In this document: in pieces, positions 41,076-49,356 of the stretch | Numbering within the stretch: the first letter of the stretch is position 1 | Layout: each line of letters starts with the position of its first letter | Program-made: the position numbers and the translations under genes | Assembly (NCBI GenBank): GCA_040756575.1 | Contig: JBFLYP010000005.1 | Coordinates: 60,354-124,353, forward strand | DNA from: DTYU01 sp040756575 | GTDB taxonomy: Bacteria > Bacillota > Desulfotomaculia > Desulfotomaculales > Ammonificaceae | Direction of reading: 5' to 3' | Length of the DNA: 64,000 nucleotides | The notes under the pieces: model-generated | Told to the model about the DNA's origin: nothing | Seen by the model: the letters and a program-made list of their open reading frames with translations, nothing else | Database searches by the model: none

Positions 41076-42983
41076 GTGGAATCGGTAATCACACTGGTGC
41101 AGAAAACACCTCCTTTTTCGGAACTCAGCAAGCAGGATATCGAAAAACACGCCGGCGAATTCGCGGTCCGTCTGTACCCGAAGGGGACTTATGTTTTCCG
41201 GCAGGGTGAACCTTCGCAGGAGGTACTGTTTATCGTGGTCGAGGGTCTGGTGGAAATCATACTTTCTACCGACACCGGTGAGGAAAGAGTGGTGAGCCTG
41301 CGCCTTCCCTCGGAGTTTTTCGGAGAGACGGTCTTTTTTTCTACCGACACTTATCCCGCTTCCACCAGGGCGGCCGAGGATACACGCTGCCTCCTCGTTT
41401 CCCGGCGGTGTTTCGAAGAGTTAATGGTTACCAATCCAGGATTTGCCGGGTATTTCAGCAAGATGCTCGCCGAACGGATGCGGCACCTGTGGGACGGAGT
41501 TATCCGGGAGCAGTGCCTCATTGGGGGACAGGAGCCCGAGCGGCCGTATCGCAAGCGGCTTTACGAAATAATGAGCACACCGGTGATCACCTGTTTCGAA
41601 GAAAACACGGTGAAGGAGGTGGCACAGCTTCTGAGCACCCGCCAGGTCAGCTCCGTGGTGGTGGTTGACCGCAGCGGGGACCCGGCGGGGATCGTTACGG
41701 AGAAAGACCTGGTGAAGAAGGTCCTGGCACTGGACCATGCCGGCCTGCAAGAGCTCCGCGCGGGAGAGATCATGGAACCAAACCCCATTATCCTGCCGCC
41801 GACCGCGCTCTTTCAGGAAGCACTGTTAGCCATGGTGCAGCGGCAGTTGAAGCACGTCATCGTGGTTGACCGCGGCCTGGTAAGGGGAATGGTGACTCTT
41901 GCCGACCTGGTGCGCACCCAGAATGTTGACGCCCTGAGCGCCGTGAATGCCATCGAACGCTCACGGGACCTCAAGGCGCTTGAAGCAGCCGTGCAGCAGG
42001 TGGATCGCCTGGTTTTCGGGCTGGTTTCCGGCCAAGCCTCGGCGGCGGAAACCGGCGTCCTGGTCTCAGAGCTTTACGACAGGCTCACGACGCGCCTGCT
42101 CTCGCTGGCGGAGGACGAACTGTACGCGGAAGGCAAGGGCCACGCCCCTTGCGGGTACTGCTGGCTGACGATGGGAAGTAGCGGGCGGCGCGAGCAAATA
42201 CTGCGGACGGATCTTGACAACGCCATGGTTTACGAGACCCCGCCGCCGGAACAAGAGGCTTCCTTCAAGGAGTATTTCCTCGCGTTGGGAGAAAAGGTGG
42301 TCCAGGGTCTTATTCACCTGGGTTTTGCACCCTGTAAGGGAAAAGTAATGGCTAACAATCCCGCCTGGTGCAACTCGCTAAATGAGTGGCTGCGCACGGT
42401 CCGCCTGTGGATGATGGAGCCGGACGGCAACTTGCTCAGGCGGATGACCATCTTCTTTGACTTCCGCCCGGTATCGGGCCGTTTTGCGCTTGCCGAAACG
42501 CTGCGGGAATCAATCACGCGGTGGTTGACCGACCAGCCGGTGGTCCTCCATTTCCTGGCGCGGGACGCGCTGTCCAACAGGATACCCCTCAACCCCTTCA
42601 AACAGGTCGTTACAGAGAAAACAGGGCTCCACAAGGACGAACTCGACATCAAACGCTCCGTGCTGATCCATTTCGTGGACTGCATCCGCCTTTTCGCCCT
42701 GCGCGAAGGTATACAGGCAACTTCGACGTTTGAACGTTTAAAGGAACTGGTGAACCGGAACGTCTTTAGTGAAGAGGATGCCGAGGCCTTCGGCTTAGCT
42801 TACGACAGCATGCTGGTGCTGAGGCTGCGGGAAAACCTCCGGCGCTTGAGCGGCGGGCAGGAACCGAGTAACTACATAAATCCCCGCCGGCTGAGCCGCC
42901 GGGAGCTTAACGCATTGCGGGATACGCTTTCGGTCGCCTCCCGGTTGCAGTACCTGACGGGAGTGAGTTTCCGCGTAAACTGA
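41076..42983 (+). CDS. cNMP-binding/CBS/DUF294 nucleotidyltransferase protein
   Basis: This 635-residue putative signal transducer contains, in order, a cyclic-nucleotide-binding-type domain (1-125, FRQGEPSQEVLFIVVEGLVEI), two CBS domains (165-285), a DUF294 nucleotidyltransferase related to GlnD (340-480, GSSGRREQILRTDLDNAMV with the catalytic Asp pair) and a DUF294_C helical domain. In many bacteria this gene and a DnaQ-like exonuclease accompany acetate symporter genes, as here. It is presumed to sense nucleotides and modify a partner such as the transporter. GTG at 41076 follows GGGGGGAAC. Confidence 0.93.
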   Translation: MESVITLVQKTPPFSELSKQDIEKHAGEFAVRLYPKGTYVFRQGEPSQEVLFIVVEGLVEIILSTDTGEERVVSLRLPSEFFGETVFFSTDTYPASTRAAEDTRCLLVSRRCFEELMVTNPGFAGYFSKMLAERMRHLWDGVIREQCLIGGQEPERPYRKRLYEIMSTPVITCFEENTVKEVAQLLSTRQVSSVVVVDRSGDPAGIVTEKDLVKKVLALDHAGLQELRAGEIMEPNPIILPPTALFQEALLAMVQRQLKHVIVVDRGLVRGMVTLADLVRTQNVDALSAVNAIERSRDLKALEAAVQQVDRLVFGLVSGQASAAETGVLVSELYDRLTTRLLSLAEDELYAEGKGHAPCGYCWLTMGSSGRREQILRTDLDNAMVYETPPPEQEASFKEYFLALGEKVVQGLIHLGFAPCKGKVMANNPAWCNSLNEWLRTVRLWMMEPDGNLLRRMTIFFDFRPVSGRFALAETLRESITRWLTDQPVVLHFLARDALSNRIPLNPFKQVVTEKTGLHKDELDIKRSVLIHFVDCIRLFALREGIQATSTFERLKELVNRNVFSEEDAEAFGLAYDSMLVLRLRENLRRLSGGQEPSNYINPRRLSRRELNALRDTLSVASRLQYLTGVSFRVN

Positions 42984-43022
42984 ACAACCGGACCAAACCT
43001 GCTACCACCCGGGGTGAGACGA

Positions 43023-43724
43023 ATGCCGCAGCATCTGATCCGTATGTTTCGTGGTTTTACCGTTAAACTAAGCGGCATAAGAGAAAGCGGATTTCTGCCG
43101 GTGCTCGTTCGGGAGCTGAACAGGCGCCGGGACGCAGACGTTCTGCTCGCCGATCAGGTTTACACGGCTTTTGACCTTGAAACCACCGGCCTATATCCTT
43201 TTGCGGGGGACCGGATTATCTCGCTCGGCGCTGCAATGCTTGAAGCAGGGAGGATTTCCGCAAGCTACGAGCAGTTTGTCAACCCCGGGCGCCCGCTGTC
43301 CCGGTTCATCACAGAACTCACCGGGATTAATGACTCAGATGTAGCAGAAGCCCCTGCAGTGGAAGAAGTTCTTCCCGCATTCATCGCGTTTTTGACCAAA
43401 GGCATCCCCGTCGGTTTCAACGTCGACTTTGATCTTTCATTCCTTAATTTAGTCCTGCGCTTTGCCGCCGGGGTTAAAATCAACCGGTCGGCGGCGATTG
43501 ACGTCTTAGCTGTTGTCCGGGCGCTTAACCCCACCTGGCAGCACTGCCTCCTTGACGACGCGGCCGCATTTTACGGTGTGCCGGTCGACGGCCGGCATTC
43601 CGCACGCGGGGATGCGGTGATTCACGCCCGGCTCTTCTGGCGCCTTGTCCCGGTCCTGGCCGGACGCGGCATTTACACGCTCAAAGATCTGCGGGGATAC
43701 CTGCAATACCGGGGGCTTTTGTAA
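43023..43724 (+). CDS. DnaQ-like 3'-5' exonuclease
   Basis: This 233-residue DEDDh exonuclease has Exo I AFDLETTGLYP, Exo II GFNVDFDLSFLN and Exo III HSARGDAVIHARLF with the catalytic His and Asp. It resembles the epsilon-type exonuclease found next to DUF294/CBS proteins in acetate-transport loci rather than a polymerase proofreading subunit. ATG at 43023 follows GGGGTGAG; a GTG at 43014 overlaps that site. It is 39 bases after the CBS gene. Confidence 0.92.
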   Translation: MPQHLIRMFRGFTVKLSGIRESGFLPVLVRELNRRRDADVLLADQVYTAFDLETTGLYPFAGDRIISLGAAMLEAGRISASYEQFVNPGRPLSRFITELTGINDSDVAEAPAVEEVLPAFIAFLTKGIPVGFNVDFDLSFLNLVLRFAAGVKINRSAAIDVLAVVRALNPTWQHCLLDDAAAFYGVPVDGRHSARGDAVIHARLFWRLVPVLAGRGIYTLKDLRGYLQYRGLL

Positions 43725-43737
43725 ACGGCGGATTAAA

Positions 43738-43787
43738 AAAGCCTCATCGCCGCGCCCCACAGAAGAAGAACGCATTCTCGGAGGAGG
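43738..43787 (+). repeat. Family A repeat, ribosome-site end only
   Basis: GCCTCATCGCCGCGCCCCACAGAAG..AACGCATTCTCGGAGGAGG matches the 3' third of the copies at 23689 and 26613 and gives the ribosome site of the thioesterase gene. Confidence 0.85.
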
Positions 43788-43800
43788 ATGAAGCAAAGAG

Positions 43801-44196
43801 ATGTCCATCACGAAAGGACTGCAGGGTAAGGCACATATGGTGGTGCGGAAAGAGGATACGGCGCTGATGCAGGGCAGCGGTACGGTCCGGGTGCTCTCCA
43901 CGCCGCGGCTCCTCGCGCTGATGGAAGCCGCAGCGGTGGCCGCGCTGAACGGTTCACTGCGCGCAGGGCAAACGTCTGTCGGGACGAAGGTGGAAATCGA
44001 GCACACCGCAGCAACGCCCGTAGGGATGGAAGTCTTTGCGAAAGCGGAACTGGTCGAAATCGACGGACGTCGCCTCGTCTTCGCCGTCGAAGCGTATGAT
44101 GCGGCAGGAACCGTAGGGAGGGGCCGCCACGAACGTTTTTTAGTAGATGAGGACCGGTTTTTAGAGCGGGCTGAACAAAAAAGGGCCAAGCGGTAA
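43801..44196 (+). CDS. Hotdog-fold thioesterase, FlK-like
   Basis: This 131-residue single hotdog domain resembles the fluoroacetyl-CoA thioesterase FlK group. TPRLLALMEAAAVAAL (Thr and the hot-dog helix with Glu) and the catalytic-type HTAATPVGM carry the motif H-T-x-x-x-P-x-G. It probably hydrolyses a short acyl-CoA and may serve the acetate block. ATG at 43801 lies 13 bases after the repeat-borne GGAGGAGG; an ATG at 43788 directly after that site is out of frame. Confidence 0.88.
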   Translation: MSITKGLQGKAHMVVRKEDTALMQGSGTVRVLSTPRLLALMEAAAVAALNGSLRAGQTSVGTKVEIEHTAATPVGMEVFAKAELVEIDGRRLVFAVEAYDAAGTVGRGRHERFLVDEDRFLERAEQKRAKR

Positions 44197-44215
44197 ACGC
44201 GCTCGCGTAAAACGG

Positions 44216-44244
44216 TTGACAGAAATGCTCCGCGGATTTAGATT
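44216..44244 (+). promoter_or_regulatory. Sigma-A promoter of uppP
   Basis: TTGACA (44216-44221), 17 bases, TAGATT (44239-44244). The leader to the uppP start is about 165 bases with no named element. Confidence 0.6.
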
Positions 44245-44417
44245 TTAGGTATGACCTTAACCCCTGCCGGATAAATGTGAAAGAGTTTAATACCGGGAGG
44301 GCTTTTTATTACCGGTTAAAAGGGCCGCCGGAAAGGCGCCGCAGCAGCAGCTTCAGCCGGAGTTCTTGGTTTATACTCGGAGGAAGCGATTACAGTTAAG
44401 AGCAAGGAGGCTTGCTT

Positions 44418-45200
44418 GTGGGTTTGACAGAGGCGATAGTCTTGGGGATCGTCCAGGGTTTAGGCGAATTTCTGCCGATATCAAGCTCGGCACACCTGGT
44501 GCTCACCCCCTGGCTCTTCGGCTGGCGTGATCCAGGCCTGGCTTTTGACGTGGCACTCCACCTGGGCACCCTCGCGGCGGTGGTGGCTTACTTCTGGCGC
44601 GACTGGCTTAACCTGGCGCAAAACGGCCTGAAGGGAGTAAAAAATCGCGAAGGCCGGCTCTTTTGGTACCTGATGGCAGCCACCATTCCAGGTGCTTTAG
44701 CCGGTTTAGCCCTCGAGCAGTATGCAGAGACCGTCTTCCGGGCACCGCTGCTCGTGGGAGTAATGCTCATTCTGATGGGTATAGTATTGTACACGGCCGA
44801 CCACTTGGGTCAGCGGAAACGCGGCATCTGGCAGGTCGGGTGGCGCGAAGCGATTCTGATCGGGATTTCTCAGGCATTCGCAATCATCCCCGGCGTCTCG
44901 CGCTCCGGGGCGACCATCTCGGCGGCCCGGTTCCTCGGGCTCGACCGTGAGGCGGCAACCCGGTTCTCGTTCCTGCTCTCCACACCGATTATCTTAGGGG
45001 CCGGGGTATTCAGCCTTAAGGATATCAGCGCCGGCGACCTGACGCTCGCCTTCTGGGCCGGTGTAGCCGTTTCAGCAATCACGGGGTTTGCGGCGATCGC
45101 TTTTCTGCTGCGCTTTGTAATCACCAAGAACTTCAACCTCTTCGTCTGGTACCGCGGGCTCCTCGGCTTGGTCGTAATTCTCCTGGCGCTGGCACGCTGA
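44418..45200 (+). CDS. uppP: Undecaprenyl-diphosphatase UppP (BacA)
   Basis: This 260-residue, eight-helix membrane enzyme dephosphorylates undecaprenyl diphosphate for cell-wall lipid recycling. Motifs present are GLGEFLPISSSAHL (first (E/Q)xxxE-type region), DVALHLGTLAAV with the catalytic His, and IPGVSRSGATI with the essential Ser/Arg. GTG at 44418 is 8 bases after AGGAGG; the TTG at 44412 is too close. It stands as its own unit. Confidence 0.96.
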   Translation: MGLTEAIVLGIVQGLGEFLPISSSAHLVLTPWLFGWRDPGLAFDVALHLGTLAAVVAYFWRDWLNLAQNGLKGVKNREGRLFWYLMAATIPGALAGLALEQYAETVFRAPLLVGVMLILMGIVLYTADHLGQRKRGIWQVGWREAILIGISQAFAIIPGVSRSGATISAARFLGLDREAATRFSFLLSTPIILGAGVFSLKDISAGDLTLAFWAGVAVSAITGFAAIAFLLRFVITKNFNLFVWYRGLLGLVVILLALAR

Positions 45201-45250
45201 GAAGAGTTGTGCCGCTGTCCCGAAAGCCGGCTCTTTTGCAAACTCCTGTA

Positions 45251-45297
45251 AAAAAATAAAAACGCCGTGCCTCAGGGAAGCAGGCAGGCGCTTTTCA
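45251..45297 (-). terminator. Intrinsic terminator after the DUF151 gene
   Basis: Read leftward, CGCCTGCCT pairs (one bulge) with AGGCACGGCG across a short loop, followed by TTTTTATTTTTTT. It lies just downstream of the leftward DUF151 gene. Confidence 0.75.
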
Positions 45298-45322
45298 AAA
45301 GGCGGGGTCGGAAAATCCGCCT

Positions 45323-45787
45323 TTAGTGCAGCTTCTTGTCTCCCCATATCCTTTGGATTCGAGTTTCTTCCGGCGAGTCCTGACTGTAAAGCTCCTCCGG
45401 CGCCAGCGCGAAACCCGCCACCTTTTCACTGATATATATCGGGGTTACGGTCCTGAGTGCCAGCGCAACAGCGTCACTTGGCCTGGAATCGATGACAACT
45501 TCCTCATTATTAATCTTTAAATGGAGTTCCGCGTAATAAGTACCATCGCGGACGTCATTGATTATAACGCTTGCCACCCTGGCACCGGCCTGCTCGCAGA
45601 TCGCTTTAAGCAAGTCGTGAGTGAGCGGCCGCCCGAGGTTCGTGCCTTCCAGCGCCAAAGCGATCGAATGCGCTTCAAACGGCCCGATCCAAATAGGGAG
45701 CATCCGGTGTTCCGCTTCATCGGAAAGCAGAAGTACGGGGTTCATCGCCACGTCGAAAGCAATTTCCTTAACTTTAACAGGAATCAA
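45323..45787 (-). CDS. DUF151 bifunctional nuclease-family protein
   Basis: This 154-residue BFN-domain protein shows PVLLLSDEAEHRMLPIWIGPFEAHSIALALEG, RPLTHDLLKAI, SRPSDAVALALRT and the short C-terminal tail. Family members have been reported as nucleases, but the cellular role in bacteria is unclear. TTG at 45787 is chosen because GGGAGG is 8 bases upstream; the GTG at 45796 overlaps that site. Confidence 0.92.
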   Translation of the reverse strand: MIPVKVKEIAFDVAMNPVLLLSDEAEHRMLPIWIGPFEAHSIALALEGTNLGRPLTHDLLKAICEQAGARVASVIINDVRDGTYYAELHLKINNEEVVIDSRPSDAVALALRTVTPIYISEKVAGFALAPEELYSQDSPEETRIQRIWGDKKLH

Positions 45788-45857
45788 CTGCCTCACCTCC
45801 CGGATGTGGTTATATTAATTCTATTCGACCCAACCCGGTAAGGTTTCCTGCTTTCAA

Positions 45858-46115
45858 TCAGTCAAAAATATCAAAAATTTCACCCAGCAGAGATTTATGT
45901 TTCTTCTTATGGGGTTTACCATGGGAATAATACGGATCCTTGTACTCCGGCCTCCTGTCCCCGTACTCGTGTTCATACCCGGAGGGCTCAAGCGACATCA
46001 AGCGGTCGAGTTCCCCCCTGTCGAGCCAGATACCTTTGCACTCGGGGCATACATCAATCTTAACCCCGCGCCTTTCTACCTCTTTCATCTGCACATCGCA
46101 AAGCGGGCAGCGCAA
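45858..46115 (-). CDS. Small zinc-ribbon protein (zf-TFIIB type)
   Basis: This 85-residue protein has two CxxC knuckles: MRCPLCDVQM and VCPECKGIWLDRGELDRL, the signature of the TFIIB-like zinc-finger family PF13453. A basic, His/Lys-rich tail (HGKPHKKKHKS) follows. TTG at 46115 begins at the first knuckle. The function is unknown; such proteins may bind nucleic acid or act as metal reservoirs. Confidence 0.88.
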   Translation of the reverse strand: MRCPLCDVQMKEVERRGVKIDVCPECKGIWLDRGELDRLMSLEPSGYEHEYGDRRPEYKDPYYSHGKPHKKKHKSLLGEIFDIFD

Positions 46116-46554
46116 CTTTAGATCATCCTTTCATCAGACAGAATTTGTTATTAATTGTATCCCTTTTAGAGTTAATATGTAAATAGACTATGGAATTTAT
46201 GTTAATTATTTCAGGGAGTTCTTCCCTTCCACCCGACTGCAAAACGGTGCATGAAAGTAAGGGGAAACGAACAGGCCCGTAGCCATCTGAAAACAGTTCT
46301 AAGTTCGCCAAGCGGACTTGGTTTAAGGTCAGTTCGAAGTTCGAGGTTAAAAAGCCAAGGTACATGGACACGGTGCAACCGTAACAAGCCCGTTTCCTGT
46401 CGGCGTGCGGACACGCACAGGCAGGTCATTTTCGGCTGGTGACGTCGCAGGTGTCATGAGAATCCTTCAAAGAAAAAAACGCAGATAAGACCGCGTCATT
46501 TACACCGAACCTTCACGCTGCGGGGTTTTCAGGGGTTCATCGTCGAGCGGGGTA
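46116..46554. other. Intergenic stretch with no gene seen
   Basis: It contains short GTTCGAAGTTCGAGGTT-type repeat fragments at about 46330 and an AT-rich tract at 46140-46210. No RNA or coding frame is supported. Confidence 0.5.
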
Positions 46555-47841
46555 TTACTGCTTATCCTCCCTGCCTCCGGCCCTGACCGGGTACGTGATA
46601 ATCCGTCTCTCCCAGGTGCGCAGCGTTAACTTGCCGGGCCTCTTGTCGAGAACATACGCAGGCGTAACCGGGGTCTTCCCGTACCCGCCCGGAGCATTGA
46701 TAATGTACGTCGGTACCGCCAGGCCGGAGGTATAGCCGCGCAGTTGGTCCATAATCCGCAGCCCCTCCTCTACTGTGGTTATGAAGTGGCCGGTGCCCCG
46801 GACATCCTTCGCGTGAAAAAGGTAGTACGGCCGTACCCGGATCTTCAGCAGTTCCTGGTTCAGCTTACGCATTACGAAGGGGTCGTTGTTTACGTTCCGC
46901 AAGAGCACGGCCTGGTTCCCGAGAACCACTCCTGCACGGATCAAGCGGTCGCAGGCACGCGCCGCCTCCCCGGTGACCTCCAGAGGGTGGTTGAACTGCG
47001 TATTGATGTAAATCGGCGGGTACTTGGACAGCACAGTGCATAACTCGTCGGTTATTCGTTGCGGCAGCGTTACCGGGGTCCGGGTGCCAAGACGTTTAAC
47101 CTCCACATGGGGGATCCTGTGCAGCTCCCCAAGTATCCAGTCGAGCTGTTTATCGGATAAGAGTAAGGCATCCCCCCCGGTGACCAGGACGTCCCTGATC
47201 TCTGAATTCGCCCGGATGTAGTCTAAGGCGGCTTCCAATACCGGCTGCGGTTTATGGCGGTCAACCTCACCGATGTTGCGGCGGCGCTGGCAGTGGCGGC
47301 AGTACATCGCGCAGATGTTGGTTACATTGATGATCAGACGGTCGGGGTAGCGCCGGGTGATCCCCGGGGCGGGTGAAGTCATCTCCTCCGCCATCGGGTC
47401 AAGACTGCCGCCGCAATCCAGCAATTCTTCCGGCGACGGCACAGCCTGGCGCCAGACCGCGCTGCCGGGACCCCCCGCGGCCACAAGCGCAGCGTAGTAA
47501 GGCGAGACCGCCCAGCGGTAGCGTTCGGCTACCCTGTTTACACCCTCAAGATCCGCCGGCATTACTTCCGCTATTTGTGCCAGCAGCTCGACGCTGCTTA
47601 TCCGGTTGCGCATCTGCCAGTGCCAGTCGTCCCAATCGGAAGCGGATGCACCTAACACATTCATTACTCTTTCCTTGCAGCGCGCAATCCTGTCTGCCCA
47701 ACCGAAACCGGAAGGTATCGAGTCGCGGACGGCGAGGTAATCGGCAATCCGGTTCTTCAGCTCTGCTGCCCTCTTAAGCGCCGCCAGGTGTTTTTCCTCA
47801 GGCGTCAGTGTATCAGCATTGTAAAAACCAGGCATGGTCAC
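46555..47841 (-). CDS. Glutamate 2,3-aminomutase (KamA-like radical SAM/PLP enzyme)
   Basis: The 428-residue enzyme has the cluster motif CAMYCRHCQRRR (C-x3-C-x2-C), VTGGDALLLSD, the PLP Lys region near VPTYIINAPGGYGKTP, and VLGNQAVLLRNVNND. In lysine 2,3-aminomutase two Asp residues 37 apart (293 and 330 in the clostridial enzyme) hold the substrate side chain. Here the same places are Lys345 (HAKDVRG) and Asn382 (INAPGG), also 37 apart, the pattern of glutamate 2,3-aminomutase. The product beta-glutamate is a compatible solute. GTG at 47841 follows GGGGAGGGG from a family B repeat. A c-di-AMP riboswitch lies upstream. Confidence 0.9.
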   Translation of the reverse strand: MTMPGFYNADTLTPEEKHLAALKRAAELKNRIADYLAVRDSIPSGFGWADRIARCKERVMNVLGASASDWDDWHWQMRNRISSVELLAQIAEVMPADLEGVNRVAERYRWAVSPYYAALVAAGGPGSAVWRQAVPSPEELLDCGGSLDPMAEEMTSPAPGITRRYPDRLIINVTNICAMYCRHCQRRRNIGEVDRHKPQPVLEAALDYIRANSEIRDVLVTGGDALLLSDKQLDWILGELHRIPHVEVKRLGTRTPVTLPQRITDELCTVLSKYPPIYINTQFNHPLEVTGEAARACDRLIRAGVVLGNQAVLLRNVNNDPFVMRKLNQELLKIRVRPYYLFHAKDVRGTGHFITTVEEGLRIMDQLRGYTSGLAVPTYIINAPGGYGKTPVTPAYVLDKRPGKLTLRTWERRIITYPVRAGGREDKQ

Positions 47842-47849
47842 CGATATAC

Positions 47850-47995
47850 CCCTCCCCTGAAAATAGTACTTCTTTCGATGGGCGTGGCGATGAGCTTCAC
47901 CCTGCTTCGTCAGGCTCGCCGGTCATTTGAGAGGTGGGTCTATTCGCCCCATTTTCATCCTTCGTTATGCGGCTCGCCGCATGCGGCGCTCCTGA
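47850..47995 (-). repeat. Family B end joined to a family A end, before the aminomutase gene
   Basis: 47853-47920 is the ribosome-site end of family B (leftward GAAAGAAGTACTATTTTCAGG GGAGG). 47955-47995 is the GGAGCGCCGCATGCGGCGAGC start of family A. Both point at the aminomutase gene and lie between the riboswitch and the start codon. Confidence 0.75.
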
Positions 47996-48004
47996 CAAAG
48001 CGAA

Positions 48005-48028
48005 CGCTCCGGAGTTCTCTCCGGAGCG
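48005..48028 (-). terminator. Hairpin forming the likely riboswitch expression platform
   Basis: CGCTCCGGAG (48005-48014) pairs perfectly with CTCCGGAGCG (48019-48028) over a four-base loop. On the minus strand TTCGCTTTGT follows, a weak U-tract. It lies about 45 bases after the riboswitch core. Confidence 0.6.
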
Positions 48029-48073
48029 CGAAGAATTCAATACTTACCTTACTTTCCGGTAAGGACATCTTTC

Positions 48074-48212
48074 CACGCTTACGAGGTTAGCTGACGGGTT
48101 CGGGTCGAAAGCTAACCCTACCCAGCACCCGGTCTCCGTGGCGCGAGCACCGTGTGCTGCGATTCACCCCTAAAAACGGGTCCCCCGCTTCTCCATTGAG
48201 AACTCAGCGATT
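48074..48212 (-). promoter_or_regulatory. c-di-AMP riboswitch (ydaO/yuaA type)
   Basis: Read leftward, the conserved blocks of the ydaO-yuaA aptamer appear in order: an ATCGCTGAGTTCTC opening strand, GGGGGACCCG, AGGGGTGAATC, a variable hairpin (GCAGCACACGGTGC..), GACCCGAACCCGTCAGC, and the closing TAACCTCGTAAGCG, whose CGC pairs with the opening strand. c-di-AMP binding usually turns expression off through a downstream terminator. The regulated gene is the aminomutase at 46555-47841, which fits the known role of c-di-AMP in osmolyte and potassium control. Confidence 0.88.
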
Positions 48213-48458
48213 ATTTAATTACTTAAATATTAGCGTAAAACTGCAACTTTGTCAAGACCTGCTATTCCGCCAGTGGTTCCCTTAAAACGCTGATCACGGT
48301 TCCCATCCACCAATATATCTGCACTGGTTAACTCCTCTTGCTAATATGGGAACAAAAATTTTGCTCCGCTATTAATACCTGAAATACCCTAAAACTTGCA
48401 TCCTATTAAAATCATGGTATGCTTTTGTTTTAAAAGATGCTTGAGCGAGGGAGTTGAC
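48213..48458. other. Divergent intergenic region
   Basis: This AT-rich spacer lies between the riboswitch leader and the SDR gene and must contain promoters for both directions. I cannot pick a convincing -35/-10 pair. Confidence 0.5.
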
Positions 48459-49217
48459 TTGGTTTCCGAAAAACCGCTAACCGGAAAGGTGGCGCTGGTC
48501 ACCGGCTCCTCCCGGGGCATCGGCGCGGCCGTCGCCCGCGAACTCGCGCGGCACGGCGCAAGCGTCGCCGTAAACTACCGGAACTCGGCGCAGGAAGCTG
48601 AAGCCGTGGCAGACGCCTGCAGAAAGCAGGGTGTGAACGCCGGAACCTTTTGGGCCGACATCGCTTCGCCGGAGGCCGTCGCAAAACTGTTCGCCGCAGT
48701 CGAACAGGCCCTCGGCCCCGTGGAAATCCTGGTCAATAACGCCGGTGTGGGCCTCCGCCGGCTCGTGGTCGAAACGGCGGACGGCGAGTGGGAAAGGCTT
48801 ATCGCCGTCAACCTTTCGGGCGCATTCTATTGCTGCCGCCGGGCGCTTAAAACCATGATCGGCCGCCGCTGGGGCCGCATAATCAACGTCGCCTCCGTAT
48901 TCGGCCTCACCGGCGCCGCTTACGAAGCCGCCTACGCCGCCGCCAAGGGCGGCCTGATCGCGTTCACCAAGTCCCTGGCCCGTGAAGTGGGCAGCGCCGG
49001 AATCACCGTAAACGCAGTCGCTCCGGGACCGGTAGAAACCGATATGCTCCGCGAGGGGCTGACCCCGGAAGAATTAGCTCAATTGGCAGAAAAGATCCCC
49101 TCCGGCCGCTTGGGGAAACCGGAGGATGTCGCCGGCACCTGCGTTTTCTTGGCTTCACCAGCTGCCTCTTTTATCAACGGCCAGGTATTGTGTCTCGACG
49201 GAGGCTGGATACTGTAA
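48459..49217 (+). CDS. SDR-family oxidoreductase, FabG-like
   Basis: This 252-residue short-chain dehydrogenase has the NADP-binding TGSSRGIG, NNAG (VNNAGVGL), the catalytic Ser in INVASVFG, the YxxxK motif YAAAK, and the family ending INGQVLCLDGGWIL. It is most like 3-oxoacyl-ACP reductases but isolated from other fatty-acid genes, so its substrate may be different. TTG at 48459 is chosen, with GAGGGAG upstream; the longer frame from 48396 is not conserved. Confidence 0.92.
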   Translation: MVSEKPLTGKVALVTGSSRGIGAAVARELARHGASVAVNYRNSAQEAEAVADACRKQGVNAGTFWADIASPEAVAKLFAAVEQALGPVEILVNNAGVGLRRLVVETADGEWERLIAVNLSGAFYCCRRALKTMIGRRWGRIINVASVFGLTGAAYEAAYAAAKGGLIAFTKSLAREVGSAGITVNAVAPGPVETDMLREGLTPEELAQLAEKIPSGRLGKPEDVAGTCVFLASPAASFINGQVLCLDGGWIL

Positions 49218-49286
49218 AAGTAAAGAAGAGACCCTTGCCGACCTCCTGACCTGGTGGCGGGAAAAGCCGGCACCAAAAAGATTGCC

Positions 49287-49314
49287 TTGACATCCCCCTC
49301 GGTAACCATATAAT
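49287..49314 (+). promoter_or_regulatory. Consensus sigma-A promoter of the AbrB/RelE operon
   Basis: TTGACA (49287-49292), 16 bases, TATAAT (49309-49314), both hexamers perfect. The first gene starts about 43 bases downstream. Confidence 0.75.
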
Positions 49315-49356
49315 GAAAAGTAAGGAACAAGGAAACAAGGACAGAGGTGAATAGCG

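Noticed and set aside
46555..47841. Lysine 2,3-aminomutase as the name of the KamA-like gene
   Set aside because: The two substrate-side-chain Asp positions are Lys and Asn, the glutamate 2,3-aminomutase pattern; no lysine-degradation genes lie nearby.
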